Positions 33,475 through 43,645 of a DNA stretch of 64,000 nt are shown piece by piece. Under the pieces are notes generated by a model. That model saw nothing but the letters and a program-made list of their open reading frames with translations, did no database searches and was not told the origin of the DNA. The position numbers and the translations under genes are program-made. Location: NCBI RefSeq assembly GCF_025145285.1, contig NZ_CP102251.1:496001-560000 (forward strand). Reading direction: 5' to 3'. The stretch comes from Alistipes onderdonkii. GTDB lineage: Bacteria; Bacteroidota; Bacteroidia; Bacteroidales; Rikenellaceae. Each line of letters begins with the position of its first letter. Position 1 is the stretch's first letter.

Positions 33475-35004
33475 TCAATGTTTGAAATGGCGCTCGCCCG
33501 TGAATACCATGGCGATGCCCTTCTCGTCGGCCTTCCGGATCGAGTCCTCGTCACGTACCGAACCGCCCGGCTGCACGATGGCCGTCACGCCATATTCGGC
33601 AGCCAGCGTCACGCAGTCGTCGAAGGGGAAGAAGCCGTCCGAAGCCAGCACCAGCCCTTCGGTAACGCCGGCGGCATGCGCCTGCCGGAGTGCGATCTCG
33701 GCCGAGCCGATGCGGTTCATCTGCCCGGCGCCCACGCCCAGCGTACGGCCGTCCCTGACGGCGACAATGGCGTTCGACTTGACGTGCTTGACGATATGCC
33801 AGCCGAAATTCAGGTCGTCCATCTGTGCCGCGGCGGGTTTTGCCTTCGTCACGCACATATCGGCCGTGACGGTTTTCGTCGCCACGTCGAGATCCTGCAC
33901 CAGCAGGCCGCCGTTGACGCTGACATATTGCTTGGGGTCGACGGCCCCCTGCTGCATATCGACCTCCAGCAGCCGCAGGTTTTTCTTCGTACAGAGCACT
34001 TCGAGCGCCCCTTCGTCGAATTTCGGCGCCATGATGATCTCGAGGAAGATCGGTTTCATCAACTCGGCCGCCTCGCGCGTTACGGTGCGGTTCGTGGCGA
34101 CGATACCCCCGAAGATCGACACCTTGTCGGCCTCGTAAGCCTTCGTCCAGGCATCCACGACATCCTTGCCGACGGCAGCACCACAGGGATTCATGTGTTT
34201 GAGTCCCACGCAGAACGGCTCATCGAACTCGCGGACGATGCACAGCGCGGCATTGGCATCCTGGATATTGTTGTACGACAACTCCTTGCCGTTGAGCTGA
34301 CGGGCGAAAGCCAGCGAATAGGGAACCTTCGTCTGCTCGCGGTAGAACTTGGCCGACTGGTGGGGATTCTCCCCGTAGCGCAGCGACTGCACGAGGTCGA
34401 ATTCGAGGAACAGCTTCTCGTTAAGCCCGGCCTGTGCACGCATATAGGCCGCGATCATCGCATCGTACTCGGCCGTATGGGTGTATGCCTTGGCGGAAAG
34501 TTTCAGGCGCGTAGCCTTTTCGGTATTGCCGGCAGTGCGGATCTCGTTCAAAATCAAGTCATAGTCCGCAGGGTCGCAGACCACCGTGACATCGGCCCAG
34601 TTCTTGGCGGCCGAACGCAGCATCGAAGGGCCGCCGATGTCGATGTTCTCGATGGCGTCCTCCATCTTCACATCGGGTTTGGCAATGGTCTGGCGGAACG
34701 GGTAGAGGTTCACACAGACCATGTCGATAAATTCGATATTGTTATCTTTCAGGGCTTTCAGGTGTTCGGGATCGTCGCGTCGCGCCAGCAGGCCGCCGTG
34801 CACGTTGGGGTGCAGGGTCTTGACGCGGCCGTCGCAGATCTCGGGAAAGCCCGTCACGTCGCTGATGTTGATTACTTCCACCCCGCTGTCGGCCAGCAGT
34901 TTCATCGTGCCGCCCGTGGCGATCACCTCCCAACCCAGGGCACGCAGGCCCTTGGCGAAATCAACGACACCCGTTTTGTCGCTGACACTGATTAATGCAC
35001 GCAT
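33475..35004 (-). CDS. purH: Bifunctional AICAR transformylase / IMP cyclohydrolase
   Basis: Last two steps to IMP: formylation of AICAR with 10-formyl-THF, then ring closure. 509 aa. The IMP cyclohydrolase domain (about 1-190, ALISVSDKTGVVDFAKGL, TLHPNVHGGLLARRD, DIGGPSMLRSAAKN) is followed by the transformylase domain with the catalytic Lys-His pair in LKHMNPCGAAVG (about 265-276) and the tail FPFDDCVTLAAEYGVTAIVQPGGSVRDED. It ends with TGERHFKH as usual. purN precedes it by 7 nt. Confidence 0.98.
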   Translation of the reverse strand: MRALISVSDKTGVVDFAKGLRALGWEVIATGGTMKLLADSGVEVINISDVTGFPEICDGRVKTLHPNVHGGLLARRDDPEHLKALKDNNIEFIDMVCVNLYPFRQTIAKPDVKMEDAIENIDIGGPSMLRSAAKNWADVTVVCDPADYDLILNEIRTAGNTEKATRLKLSAKAYTHTAEYDAMIAAYMRAQAGLNEKLFLEFDLVQSLRYGENPHQSAKFYREQTKVPYSLAFARQLNGKELSYNNIQDANAALCIVREFDEPFCVGLKHMNPCGAAVGKDVVDAWTKAYEADKVSIFGGIVATNRTVTREAAELMKPIFLEIIMAPKFDEGALEVLCTKKNLRLLEVDMQQGAVDPKQYVSVNGGLLVQDLDVATKTVTADMCVTKAKPAAAQMDDLNFGWHIVKHVKSNAIVAVRDGRTLGVGAGQMNRIGSAEIALRQAHAAGVTEGLVLASDGFFPFDDCVTLAAEYGVTAIVQPGGSVRDEDSIRKADEKGIAMVFTGERHFKH

Positions 35005-35011
35005 ATCGTTA

Positions 35012-35575
35012 TTATTCCTTTAATAATTTATTTATCGTTTCTATATAAAGCGGATATTCCACCGCATGAATCCGGGCTTCCAGCTCGGCGATGTCGTCGC
35101 CGTCGTATCCGAACGCCCGCTGGGAGATGATCTTCCCGCCGTCGAGCGTCGCATCGACATAGTGGATCGTCACACCAAAGACCTTGACGCCGTATTTCAG
35201 CGCCTGGTCGATGGCATGCGCCCCGCGGAATGCCGGCAGCAGCGAAGGATGGATGTTGATGATCCGCCCGCCGTAAGCCCCCAGCAGCACGTCGCCGACG
35301 ATGCGCATGTACCCCGCCAGGCAGACCAGCTCCACGCCGGCTTCGTCGAGCCGCCGCACGATCTCGCGCTCGTAGTCGGCCTTCGAGGCATACTCTTTCG
35401 GGGCGAATACGAATGCCTCGACCCCGTGCCCCGCAGCCCGCTGCACGACCCCGGCGCCGGGTTTGTCGCAGACCATCAGCACCACCCGGGCCGGGATCTC
35501 CCCCCGCTCGCAGGCCGTGGCGATGGCCTCGAAGTTCGTGCCGCTGCCGCTGGCAAAGACCGCAAGGCGTCGCAC
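35012..35575 (-). CDS. purN: GAR formyltransferase
   Basis: Transfers formyl from 10-formyl-THF to glycinamide ribonucleotide. 187 aa with the start motif RLAVFASGSGTNFEAIA, the catalytic Asn-His-Asp set seen as YGGRIINIHPSLLPAFRGAHAI (about 103-124) and VTIHYVDATLDGGKII (about 135-150). The folate-dependent PurN is present and no purT is seen here, consistent with folD in the operon. It lies 4 nt after purM and 7 nt before purH. Confidence 0.97.
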   Translation of the reverse strand: MRRLAVFASGSGTNFEAIATACERGEIPARVVLMVCDKPGAGVVQRAAGHGVEAFVFAPKEYASKADYEREIVRRLDEAGVELVCLAGYMRIVGDVLLGAYGGRIINIHPSLLPAFRGAHAIDQALKYGVKVFGVTIHYVDATLDGGKIISQRAFGYDGDDIAELEARIHAVEYPLYIETINKLLKE

Positions 35576-35579
35576 GGCC

Positions 35580-36605
35580 TTAGCGGATTACGACACCCTC
35601 GGTGTCCGTGACGCGTCCGATGACGGCCGCCTTCTCGCCCTGCTCCGCAAGGATGGCGATGGCTTTCTCCGCCTGCGACGCATCGAGGGCGATGACCATG
35701 CCGATGCCCATGTTGAAGATGTTGAACATCTCGCGGTGGGCCACCTTGCCGTATTTCTCGAGGAAGCGGAACACGGGCAGTATCTCCCAAGTGCCCTCCT
35801 CGATTTCGAGCCCCTGCCCTTCGTGCAGGATGCGGGGGATATTTTCGTCGAACCCTCCGCCCGTGATATGGCTGATGCCGTGTACGTCGCAGCTGCGGAT
35901 CACTTCGAGCACCTGCTTCACGTAGATCTTCGTCGGGGTGAGCAGCACTTCGCCCAGCAGTTTGTTCGACAACTCGGGATAGACCTTGTGCAGATCCAGG
36001 CAGTTATCCGCAAGGATCTTACGCACGAGGCTGAAGCCGTTGGAGTGCACGCCGCTCGAGGCGATGCCCACCAGCACATCGCCGGCCCTGACCTTCGATC
36101 CGTCGATGAGCTTCGATTTCTCGACCACGCCGACCGTGAAACCGGCGATGTCGTACTCGCCCTCGGAGTACATGCCCGGCATTTCGGCCGTCTCGCCGCC
36201 GACCAGCGCACAACCCGCCTGACGGCAGCCGTCGGCAACGCCGCTCACGATGGCTTCGATCTTCTGGGGTTCGTTATGGCCTACGGCGACATAGTCGAGG
36301 AACACCAGCGGCTCGGCACCCTGCGCCAGCACGTCGTTGACGCACATGGCCACGGCATCGACGCCGATCGTGTCGTGCTTGTCCATCTCGAACGCCAACT
36401 TGAGCTTCGTGCCCACGCCGTCGGTACCGCTCACCAGCACCGGCTCCTTCACGTTCAGCGCCGAGAGGTCGAACATGCCTCCGAATGCACCGATATTGCC
36501 CATCACGCCCAGGCGCGAGGTCGATGCCACGTGTTTCTTGATGCGCCGCACCACTTCGTATCCGGCCTCGAGGTTCACACCGGCCTTCTCATAACTCTGT
36601 GCCAT
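35580..36605 (-). CDS. purM: AIR synthetase (phosphoribosylformylglycinamidine cyclo-ligase)
   Basis: ATP-dependent closure of the imidazole ring. 341 aa, PurM/SelD superfamily. Motifs: VSGTDGVGTKLKLAFEMDKHDTIGVDAVAMCVNDVLAQGAEPLVFLDY is recognisable from its GTDGVGTK (about 58-65) and CVNDVLAQGAEPL (about 86-98) pieces; GETAEMPGMY and SSGVHSNGFSL follow. The C-terminal domain includes HITGGGFDENIPRIL. It lies between purF (22-nt gap) and purN (4-nt gap). Confidence 0.97.
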   Translation of the reverse strand: MAQSYEKAGVNLEAGYEVVRRIKKHVASTSRLGVMGNIGAFGGMFDLSALNVKEPVLVSGTDGVGTKLKLAFEMDKHDTIGVDAVAMCVNDVLAQGAEPLVFLDYVAVGHNEPQKIEAIVSGVADGCRQAGCALVGGETAEMPGMYSEGEYDIAGFTVGVVEKSKLIDGSKVRAGDVLVGIASSGVHSNGFSLVRKILADNCLDLHKVYPELSNKLLGEVLLTPTKIYVKQVLEVIRSCDVHGISHITGGGFDENIPRILHEGQGLEIEEGTWEILPVFRFLEKYGKVAHREMFNIFNMGIGMVIALDASQAEKAIAILAEQGEKAAVIGRVTDTEGVVIR

Positions 36606-36627
36606 TATAATCTTCCTTTAACAGTCC

Positions 36628-38049
36628 TTAACATTTTACGTCTTTGTTCACCTCGTCGACCGACTGGTACAACGCCGTGGGATAGTGCCCCGTGAAGCAG
36701 GCCATGCACAAATCCTTGCGGTTCCCCGCCCTGAGCAGTGCCCCGGGCGACAGGAACGCCAGCGAATCGGCGCATATCTCCGCCCGGACACCGTCCACCT
36801 CCTTGCGCGCCGAGATCAGCTCGTCGCGGGTCGAGGTATCCACCCCGTAGAAGCAGGGGTGCGTCATCGGGGGACTGGCAATGCGCACGTGCACCTCGGT
36901 GGCCCCCGCCTCCTTGAGCATCGTGACGATGCGGCGCGAGGTCGTACCGCGCACGATCGAATCGTCGACCAGCACCACGCGCTTGCCCTTGACGATCGTC
37001 CTCACGGCCGAGAGCTTCATGCGCACCCCTTTCTCGCGCAGCTCCTGCGAAGGCTGGATGAACGTACGGCCGATGTACTTGTTCTTGATAAGCCCCATTT
37101 CATACGGCAGGCCGCTCGCCTCGGCATAGCCCATCGCGGCGCTGAGGCTCGAGTCGGGAACCCCGACCACGATGTCCGCCTCGGCAGGCGCCTCGCCGAA
37201 GAGCAGGCGCCCCGACTCCTTGCGGTAGGCATGGACGTTGCACCCTTCGATGTCGCTGTCGGGACGTGCAAAGTAGATATACTCCATCGAGCACATCTCG
37301 CAACGCTTATACTGCGAGAAATCGCGGCTCCGGATGCCCTCGCTGTCGATCGTGACGATCTCGCCCGGCTCGACGTCGCGGACGAACTCCGCACCCAGCA
37401 CGTCGAAGGCACAGGTTTCGCTCGACACGACATAACCGTCGCCCAGCCGGCCGATCGACAGCGGCCGCAGGCCGTATTTGTCACGGCAGGCATAGATGCG
37501 GTTGGCGGTCATGATCAGGAATGCAAAAGCCCCCTCGATCATATTCAGTGCGTCAATGATCGAATAGATGCGCGGACGGTCGTGGTATTTGGTCTCCTTC
37601 TTGATCAGGTGCGCCAGGATCTCGCTGTCCGAGGTCGACTGGAACAGGCTCCCCTTGTTCTCGAGATAAATACGCAACAACGCCGAATTGACGATATTAC
37701 CGTTGTGCGCCAGCGCGAAATCGCCCGTGTTGTGGCGGAAAAGGAACGGTTGCACGTTCTCGATGCCACCACCGCCGGCGGTGGTATAGCGCACATGCCC
37801 GATGGCCATGTCGCCCTTGAGCGTCGAGAGCTTTTCCTCGTCGAACACCTCGGTGACCAGGCCGCCGCCCTTGATGCGGCGGAACGTCGCGTCCCGGTCG
37901 ACGGTCACGATACCGGCACCCTCCTGACCGCGGTGCTGCAAGGCATGCAGGCCATAATAGGTCAGCGACGCAGCGTCCTTGACTCCGAAGACGCCGAACA
38001 CCCCGCACTCCTCATGCAACTCGCGGTCGCTAATCTGCCCCATCACCAT
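36628..38049 (-). CDS. purF: Amidophosphoribosyltransferase, iron-sulfur type
   Basis: First committed and main feedback-controlled step: PRPP plus glutamine to phosphoribosylamine. 473 aa. The Ntn nucleophile Cys lies in HEECGVFGVFG after an N-terminal propeptide of about 14 residues that must be cleaved, as in Bacillus subtilis. The PRPP loop is RVVLVDDSIVRGTTS. Cysteines in RCEMCSMEY, THPCFYG and KDLCMACFTG match the four ligand positions of the [4Fe-4S] class of PurF. The start ATG overlaps the purC stop (TAATG). A second ATG two codons later is possible. Confidence 0.97.
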   Translation of the reverse strand: MVMGQISDRELHEECGVFGVFGVKDAASLTYYGLHALQHRGQEGAGIVTVDRDATFRRIKGGGLVTEVFDEEKLSTLKGDMAIGHVRYTTAGGGGIENVQPFLFRHNTGDFALAHNGNIVNSALLRIYLENKGSLFQSTSDSEILAHLIKKETKYHDRPRIYSIIDALNMIEGAFAFLIMTANRIYACRDKYGLRPLSIGRLGDGYVVSSETCAFDVLGAEFVRDVEPGEIVTIDSEGIRSRDFSQYKRCEMCSMEYIYFARPDSDIEGCNVHAYRKESGRLLFGEAPAEADIVVGVPDSSLSAAMGYAEASGLPYEMGLIKNKYIGRTFIQPSQELREKGVRMKLSAVRTIVKGKRVVLVDDSIVRGTTSRRIVTMLKEAGATEVHVRIASPPMTHPCFYGVDTSTRDELISARKEVDGVRAEICADSLAFLSPGALLRAGNRKDLCMACFTGHYPTALYQSVDEVNKDVKC

Positions 38050-38765
38050 TACCCGACGATTTTCTGCAAACGTGCCAAAATCTCCTCGTAAGCCTCGCGC
38101 ACCTTGCCCAGGTCACGACGGAAACGGTCTTTGTCGAGTTTCTCGTTGGTCGTCATGTCCCACAGGCGGCAGGTATCGGGCGACACTTCGTCGGCGAGCA
38201 CGATCTCCCCGTCCGACGTACGGCCGAACTCGATCTTGAAGTCCACGAGTTTGATGTTCATCTTGGCAAAAAGGTTGCGCAGGATCTCGTTGATACGCGA
38301 GGTCATGGCGTAGATCAGTTCGAGTTCCTCGTAGGTCACGGCACCCAATGCCACGGCGTGGTGGTCGTTGATCAGCGGGTCGCCCAGCTCGTCCTTTTTG
38401 TAGCAGATGTCGTAGATGACGTTCGACGGCTGCGTACCCTCCTCGATGCCGAGGCGCTGGGCCATCGAACCGGCGATGACATTGCGCACGATCACCTCCA
38501 GCGGGATGATCGTCACCCGGCGGCACACCTGGTCGCGGTCGTTGATCGTCTCGATATAGTGGGTCTTGACACCCGCCTTCTGAAGCTCCTTGAAAATCAG
38601 GGTCGAGATGGCGTTGTTCAGCACGCCCTTGTTTTCGATCGTGGCTTTCTTGATGTTGTTGAAAGCCGTTGCCGCATCCTTGTAGTGGATGATGATCTTG
38701 TCGGGATCGTCGGTGCGGAAAACCTGTTTTGCCTTGCCTTCGTAGAGCATTTCGAGCTGTTTCAT
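38049..38765 (-). CDS. purC: SAICAR synthetase
   Basis: ATP-dependent condensation of CAIR with aspartate. 238 aa, usual bacterial length. Opening LYEGKAKQVFRTDDPD, then YKDAATAFNNIKKATIENKGVLNN (phosphate-binding lysines), RVTIIPLEVIVRNVIAGS and the metal site LVDFKIEFGRTSDGEIVLADEVSPDTCRLWD are all present. It lies 30 nt after purL, and its stop codon overlaps the purF ATG by one base. Confidence 0.98.
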   Translation of the reverse strand: MKQLEMLYEGKAKQVFRTDDPDKIIIHYKDAATAFNNIKKATIENKGVLNNAISTLIFKELQKAGVKTHYIETINDRDQVCRRVTIIPLEVIVRNVIAGSMAQRLGIEEGTQPSNVIYDICYKKDELGDPLINDHHAVALGAVTYEELELIYAMTSRINEILRNLFAKMNIKLVDFKIEFGRTSDGEIVLADEVSPDTCRLWDMTTNEKLDKDRFRRDLGKVREAYEEILARLQKIVG

Positions 38766-38795
38766 GGTGTTTGTGAGTTTAAGTTTTATGTTGTA

Positions 38796-41700
38796 TTAAT
38801 TTTTGCGGAAATAGTTGACGGCATTGCGGAACAGCGACTGTTCCTTCTCGCCTGCGATATTTTTGAAGAGGTTTTTCTCGTAACGCTCCGTATGCCCCAT
38901 CTTGCCGAGGATCTGGCCGTCACGCGATACCAGGCCCTCGATGGCATACGACGAACCGTTGGGGTTGTACGGCGCCTCGGCCGTCGCATGTCCCGCGTCA
39001 TCGACATACTGGAAGGCCACCTGCCCGTTGGCGAACAGTTCTCCGGCCAGTTCTTCGCTCACGACGAACTTGCCTTCGCCGTGGCTGACGGCGATCGAGT
39101 GGATGTCGCCCAGGCCAAAGCCCGCGAGCCACGGGGAGTTGAGCGTCGAGACGCGCGTCGAGACGATCTGCGAAATATGGCGGTTGATGTCGTTGCGGAA
39201 CAGCGTCGGCGAATCCTTGGTCACCATGCCCAGGCGACCGTAAGGCAGCAGGCCGGATTTGACGAGCGCCTGGAAACCGTTGCAGATGCCGAGGATCAGC
39301 CCGCCGCGGTCGAGCAACGCATGGATTTCATCGTGTATATCCTTATTGTTAAGTACGTTGACGATAAACTTGGCGCTGCCGTCGGGTTCGTCGCCCGACG
39401 AGAATCCGCCGCTCAGTACGAAGATATGGGCGCGGCGGATATGTTCCTTCATTTCGCGGATCGAACGCAGGATGTCGTCGCCCCCGAGGTTGCACAACAC
39501 GCTCATCTCCACCTCGGCCCCGGCCTTGCGGAATGCCTTGGCCGTGTCGTAGTCGCAGTTCGTGCCCGGGAACACGGGGATATAGACCAGCGGATGTTCG
39601 ACGGCTTCGCCCCGATAGGCGAAAGTCCGGGGTGCGGGCTCCGAGGTCATCACCCCGGCATGGTTCTCCCCCTTGTCGGGGTAAACGGCCGCGAATTTCT
39701 CGGTATTGGCCTTGTAGAGGACGTCGAGCGGCATTTTCACGCCGTTGACGGTCAATGCCTCTTCGGCTGCGGTCATACCCAGCAGCCCGGCCGCAGGATG
39801 GGTCAGTTCGACGGTGCTCTCGACAAGGATCGAACCATAGGCGTATCCGAAGAGTTCCGCCTCGTCCATCTCCACCTCGGCACCGATGCGGTTGCCGAAA
39901 GCCATCTTGGCAAGACCTTCGGCGACACCTCCGAAGCCCACCGACCATGCGGCGAGGATATTGCCGCGTTCGATATTTTCGCTGACAAAGCCGAAGTTGT
40001 CCTTCAGCTGCGCCGTGTCGGGCATATGGTTCTCCCTGGGCGTATGGCGCACCAGGTAGATACGGTTGCCGGCCTTCTTGAAATCGGTCGAAATGACCGT
40101 CCCGGCATTCACCGTCGTGATGCCGAAGGCCATCAGCATGGGCGGGACGTTGATATGCTGGAACGTGCCCGACATCGAGTCCTTGCCGCCGATCGAGGGC
40201 AGGCCCAGTTCGACCTGCATCTTCAGCGCACCGAGCAGGGCACCCAGCGGCTTGCCCCACGAGCGGGGATCGCGGGTCATGCGTTCGAAATATTCCTGGT
40301 ATGAGTAACGCATCCTGTCATAACGCGCGCCCGCAGCCACGACCTTGGCAGCAGCTTCGACGACGGCATACGCAGCACCGTGGTAAGGGCTCCACGAGGC
40401 CAGGTAGGGATTGTAGCCGAAGGCCATGATGCTGGCCGTATCGGTGTAACCGTCGGTCGGGAGTTTCTGCACCGACACCTGCGTTTCGCTGCCCTGCGTG
40501 CGGCCGCCGAACGGCATCAGCACGGTGGAACGGCCGATCGTCGAATCGAACATCTCGATCAGACCGCGCTGCGAGACGACATTGTTGTCTCGCAGGTTCT
40601 CCTCGAAGCGTTCGGCAAACGTCGCGCCCACGACCTCGCGGGCAAAGGGATCGCGGTTCTCCACCTCGCCGATCATGGCTTCGGCATAGTGCTTCGCCCC
40701 GGCGCTGTCGATGAATTCACGGGCGAGGTCTACGACTTTGCGCCCTTTGTTGAACATCCGCATACGGGCCGTATCCGTCACGTCGGCCACCTCGACCGCC
40801 TCGATATTCTCCTCGCGGCAGTAGCCCATGAATTCGGCGACGTCCTTCGCCTCGACGACCACGGCCATACGCTCCTGCGACTCGCTGATCGCCAGTTCCG
40901 TGGAATTCAGGCCGCTGTACTTGGTCTTCACACGGTCGAGGTAGATGTCCAGCCCATCGGCCAGCTCGCCGATGGCGACGCTGACGCCGCCGGCACCGAA
41001 GTCGTTCGATTTCTTGATGAGCCGCGTCACCTCCGGGCGGCGGAACAGGCGTTCGAGCTTGCGCTCCTCGGGGGCATTGCCCTTCTGCACCTCGCTGCCG
41101 CAGGTTTCGAGCGACTTGGTATTGTGCTCTTTCGACGAACCCGTGGCGCCGCCGATACCGTCACGCCCCGTGCGGCCGCCCAGCATGACGATCTTGTCGC
41201 CCGGGACGGGTTTTTCGCGGCGGACGTTTTCAGCCTTCACGGCACCGACCACGGCACCGACTTCGAGGCGCTTGGCCACATAGTCGTCGTGGTAAATCTC
41301 GCGCACATGGGTCGTTGCCAGCCCGATCTGATTGCCGTAACTGGAGTAGCCCGCGGCGGCCTTCTTCGAAATGACGCTCTGCGGGAGCTTGCCTTCGAGC
41401 GTATCGGACACCTTCTGGTAGATATTGCCGGCACCCGTTACGCGCATGGCCTGGTAGACGTAGCTGCGCCCCGACAACGGGTCGCGGATAGCGCCGCCCA
41501 GACAGGTCGAAGCACCGCCGAACGGCTCGATCTCGGTCGGGTGGTTATGGGTTTCGTTCTTGAATTGCAGGAGCCACTTCTCGGTCGTCCCGTCGACATC
41601 GACATCGACGTATACCGAGCAGGCATTGTTCTCGTCGCTCACTTCCAGGTCGTCCAGCAGCCCTTTCTTGCGCAGGTAACGGGCTCCGATGGTCGCCATG

Positions 41701-42503
41701 TCCATCAGGCAGATGCTCTTGTGCTCGCGGCCCAGTTCGCGGCGGATGCGCAGGTAAAGGGCCAGCGAATCCTCGATCTCGTCCTTTGCGAACGACTCCT
41801 CGACCGTGATGCCCTCCAGCTCGGTGGTGAAGGTCGTATGGCGGCAGTGGTCGCTCCAATAGGTGTCGAGGATGCGCAGCTCGGTCTCATAGGGATCGCG
41901 CCCCTCGGCACGGAAATATTTCACCACCTCGCGCAGGTCGTCGGCATTCATCGCCAGCCCGTACCGCTTGCAGCAGGGTTCCAGTTCGGCGTCGGTCATC
42001 TTGGTGAAGCCTTCCAGCACGGCGACGGGCTTCACCTCGGCCTGTTCCATGTCGGTCAGCACGTCCAGATTCTTCTCGCGCGACTCGACCGCGTTGATAT
42101 AGTAATGGCGGATGCGCGCCAGGTCTTCGTCGGAAACGGCATCGTCGAACAGCAACAGCTTCGACGAGCGGATGCGCACCTGGGCCGACGGGTCGATCAG
42201 CCGCACGCAGTCGACGGCCGACGCGGCACGTTGGTCGAACTGGCCGGGGAGGTACTCCACGGCGATGTATTTCCGTCCCGCCAGGTCGCACGAATCGGTC
42301 ACGCTGTCGGTTACCACTTCGCCAAAGACGCTGTAACGGCTCTTTTCGAGCAGCTCTCGGCTGAACCCGAACAGGTCGTAGACGTTGAGCAACCGCAGGC
42401 TGCGGATGTCCAGGTTCAGATTGGTGTTCAGCTCCCGGCGCAGGCTGTCGGCCTCGACCCGGAAACGGGGATGTTTCTCAACAAAAATCCGGTAGTTTTC
42501 CAT
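38796..42503 (-). CDS. purL: FGAM synthetase, large single-chain form
   Basis: Converts FGAR, glutamine and ATP to FGAM. 1235 aa, the fused PurL of the proteobacterial and eukaryotic type rather than the PurS-PurL-PurQ complex. The N-terminal PurS-like domain (1-160) is followed by a linker domain with DTYWSDHCRHTTFTTEL (about 210-226), the PurM-like synthetase halves (GGRTGRDGIGGATGSS; SIGGKDSMSGTF near 785) and a C-terminal class I glutaminase with Cys in GICNGFQALVKSG and His-Glu in SHGEGKFVVSEE. No separate purS or purQ exists in the operon. Confidence 0.98.
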   Translation of the reverse strand: MENYRIFVEKHPRFRVEADSLRRELNTNLNLDIRSLRLLNVYDLFGFSRELLEKSRYSVFGEVVTDSVTDSCDLAGRKYIAVEYLPGQFDQRAASAVDCVRLIDPSAQVRIRSSKLLLFDDAVSDEDLARIRHYYINAVESREKNLDVLTDMEQAEVKPVAVLEGFTKMTDAELEPCCKRYGLAMNADDLREVVKYFRAEGRDPYETELRILDTYWSDHCRHTTFTTELEGITVEESFAKDEIEDSLALYLRIRRELGREHKSICLMDMATIGARYLRKKGLLDDLEVSDENNACSVYVDVDVDGTTEKWLLQFKNETHNHPTEIEPFGGASTCLGGAIRDPLSGRSYVYQAMRVTGAGNIYQKVSDTLEGKLPQSVISKKAAAGYSSYGNQIGLATTHVREIYHDDYVAKRLEVGAVVGAVKAENVRREKPVPGDKIVMLGGRTGRDGIGGATGSSKEHNTKSLETCGSEVQKGNAPEERKLERLFRRPEVTRLIKKSNDFGAGGVSVAIGELADGLDIYLDRVKTKYSGLNSTELAISESQERMAVVVEAKDVAEFMGYCREENIEAVEVADVTDTARMRMFNKGRKVVDLAREFIDSAGAKHYAEAMIGEVENRDPFAREVVGATFAERFEENLRDNNVVSQRGLIEMFDSTIGRSTVLMPFGGRTQGSETQVSVQKLPTDGYTDTASIMAFGYNPYLASWSPYHGAAYAVVEAAAKVVAAGARYDRMRYSYQEYFERMTRDPRSWGKPLGALLGALKMQVELGLPSIGGKDSMSGTFQHINVPPMLMAFGITTVNAGTVISTDFKKAGNRIYLVRHTPRENHMPDTAQLKDNFGFVSENIERGNILAAWSVGFGGVAEGLAKMAFGNRIGAEVEMDEAELFGYAYGSILVESTVELTHPAAGLLGMTAAEEALTVNGVKMPLDVLYKANTEKFAAVYPDKGENHAGVMTSEPAPRTFAYRGEAVEHPLVYIPVFPGTNCDYDTAKAFRKAGAEVEMSVLCNLGGDDILRSIREMKEHIRRAHIFVLSGGFSSGDEPDGSAKFIVNVLNNKDIHDEIHALLDRGGLILGICNGFQALVKSGLLPYGRLGMVTKDSPTLFRNDINRHISQIVSTRVSTLNSPWLAGFGLGDIHSIAVSHGEGKFVVSEELAGELFANGQVAFQYVDDAGHATAEAPYNPNGSSYAIEGLVSRDGQILGKMGHTERYEKNLFKNIAGEKEQSLFRNAVNYFRKN

Positions 42504-42519
42504 GTTATTTCGTTTGCAC

Positions 42520-43626
42520 TTATTTTACGAATCTGTCGGCCCACGCAGCACCGTATTCCCCGGCGTCCATCCCGACGAAGGTGATATGCCCCATCTTGCG
42601 CTTCGGACGGCTCTCGGTCTTGCCGTAAAGGTGGACATGGACACCCGGGCGGTTTTCGGCGGCGACCCTCTCGGCCGCTTCGAGATCCTGCCCCAAAATG
42701 TTCTTCATCACGGTCGGCGCCACGAGCCGCGGCTCCTGCAACGGTTCGCCCAGCAGGAAGCGCACCAGTTCGCGGAACTGGTTGGTCGTGCACCCCTCGA
42801 TGGTATAGTGCCCCGAATTGTGGGGCCTCGGCGCCATTTCGTTGAAATAGAACTCCCCGTCGCGGATGAAGAACTCGATGGCGAGGATCCCGCGGTAGCG
42901 GCAGGATTTCATGAACCGCTCGCCGGCCGCAGCCATGCGGCTGCGCAGGCCGTCGTCCATCCCCTCGGCGGGGACGAAGCACAGGTCGAGGATACCGTCG
43001 CGGTGGACGTTCCGCCCGATGGGGAAATGGATGACGCGCTCCCCGTCCGAGACCATCACGATGCTGGCTTCGAAATCGAACGGCACGAACGCCTCCAGGA
43101 TGCAGGGTACGGAGAGCATCGGCAGCGCACGCGACACGTCGGCCTCGTCCTTCAACACCAATTGCCCGTGGCCGTCGTATCCCAGCGTACGGGTCTTGAG
43201 CACCGCCGGGAATCCGATCTCGGCCAAGGCGGCACGCAGCGACGCCTCGTCGTCCACGGCGGCGTACAGGGGCGTCCGCAGCCCGTTGGCGCGGGCATTG
43301 TCCTTCTCGCGCAGGCGATCCTGCGAATCGTAGAGCGGGCGGAAACCCTGCGGGATGTTGTATTTCTTTTCCAGCGGGATCAGCACGCTGCCCGGGACGT
43401 TTTCGAATTCGTAGGTCACCACATCGCTACGGCGGCAAAGCTCTTCGAGCGCCGCGGCATCGTCATACGCCGCCACGATGTGCCCGTCGCTCAGCGCGAA
43501 CGCGGGGGCGTCGGGCGCAGGGTCGAGGCACAGCGTGCGCGCCCCGAGCAGGTGCGCCTGCTCGACGATCATCAGCCCCAGCTGACCGCCGCCGATGATA
43601 CCGATCGTTTTCGTTTTCTCTGCCAT
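42520..43626 (-). CDS. purK: N5-carboxyaminoimidazole ribonucleotide synthetase
   Basis: ATP-grasp enzyme carboxylating AIR with bicarbonate. 368 aa from the ATG at 43626 (MAEKTKTIGIIGGGQLGLM); an upstream in-frame extension of 31 codons reads into purE and is not used. Markers are IGIIGGGQLGLMIVEQAH, FPAVLKTRTLGYDGHGQ (about 154-170) and FFIRDGEFYFNEMAPRPHNSGHYT (about 258-281). The terminal KRKMGHITFVG is typical. It lies 19 nt downstream of purE and 16 nt before purL. Confidence 0.97.
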   Translation of the reverse strand: MAEKTKTIGIIGGGQLGLMIVEQAHLLGARTLCLDPAPDAPAFALSDGHIVAAYDDAAALEELCRRSDVVTYEFENVPGSVLIPLEKKYNIPQGFRPLYDSQDRLREKDNARANGLRTPLYAAVDDEASLRAALAEIGFPAVLKTRTLGYDGHGQLVLKDEADVSRALPMLSVPCILEAFVPFDFEASIVMVSDGERVIHFPIGRNVHRDGILDLCFVPAEGMDDGLRSRMAAAGERFMKSCRYRGILAIEFFIRDGEFYFNEMAPRPHNSGHYTIEGCTTNQFRELVRFLLGEPLQEPRLVAPTVMKNILGQDLEAAERVAAENRPGVHVHLYGKTESRPKRKMGHITFVGMDAGEYGAAWADRFVK

Positions 43627-43645
43627 AGTCGCCTCCCCTGCCGGA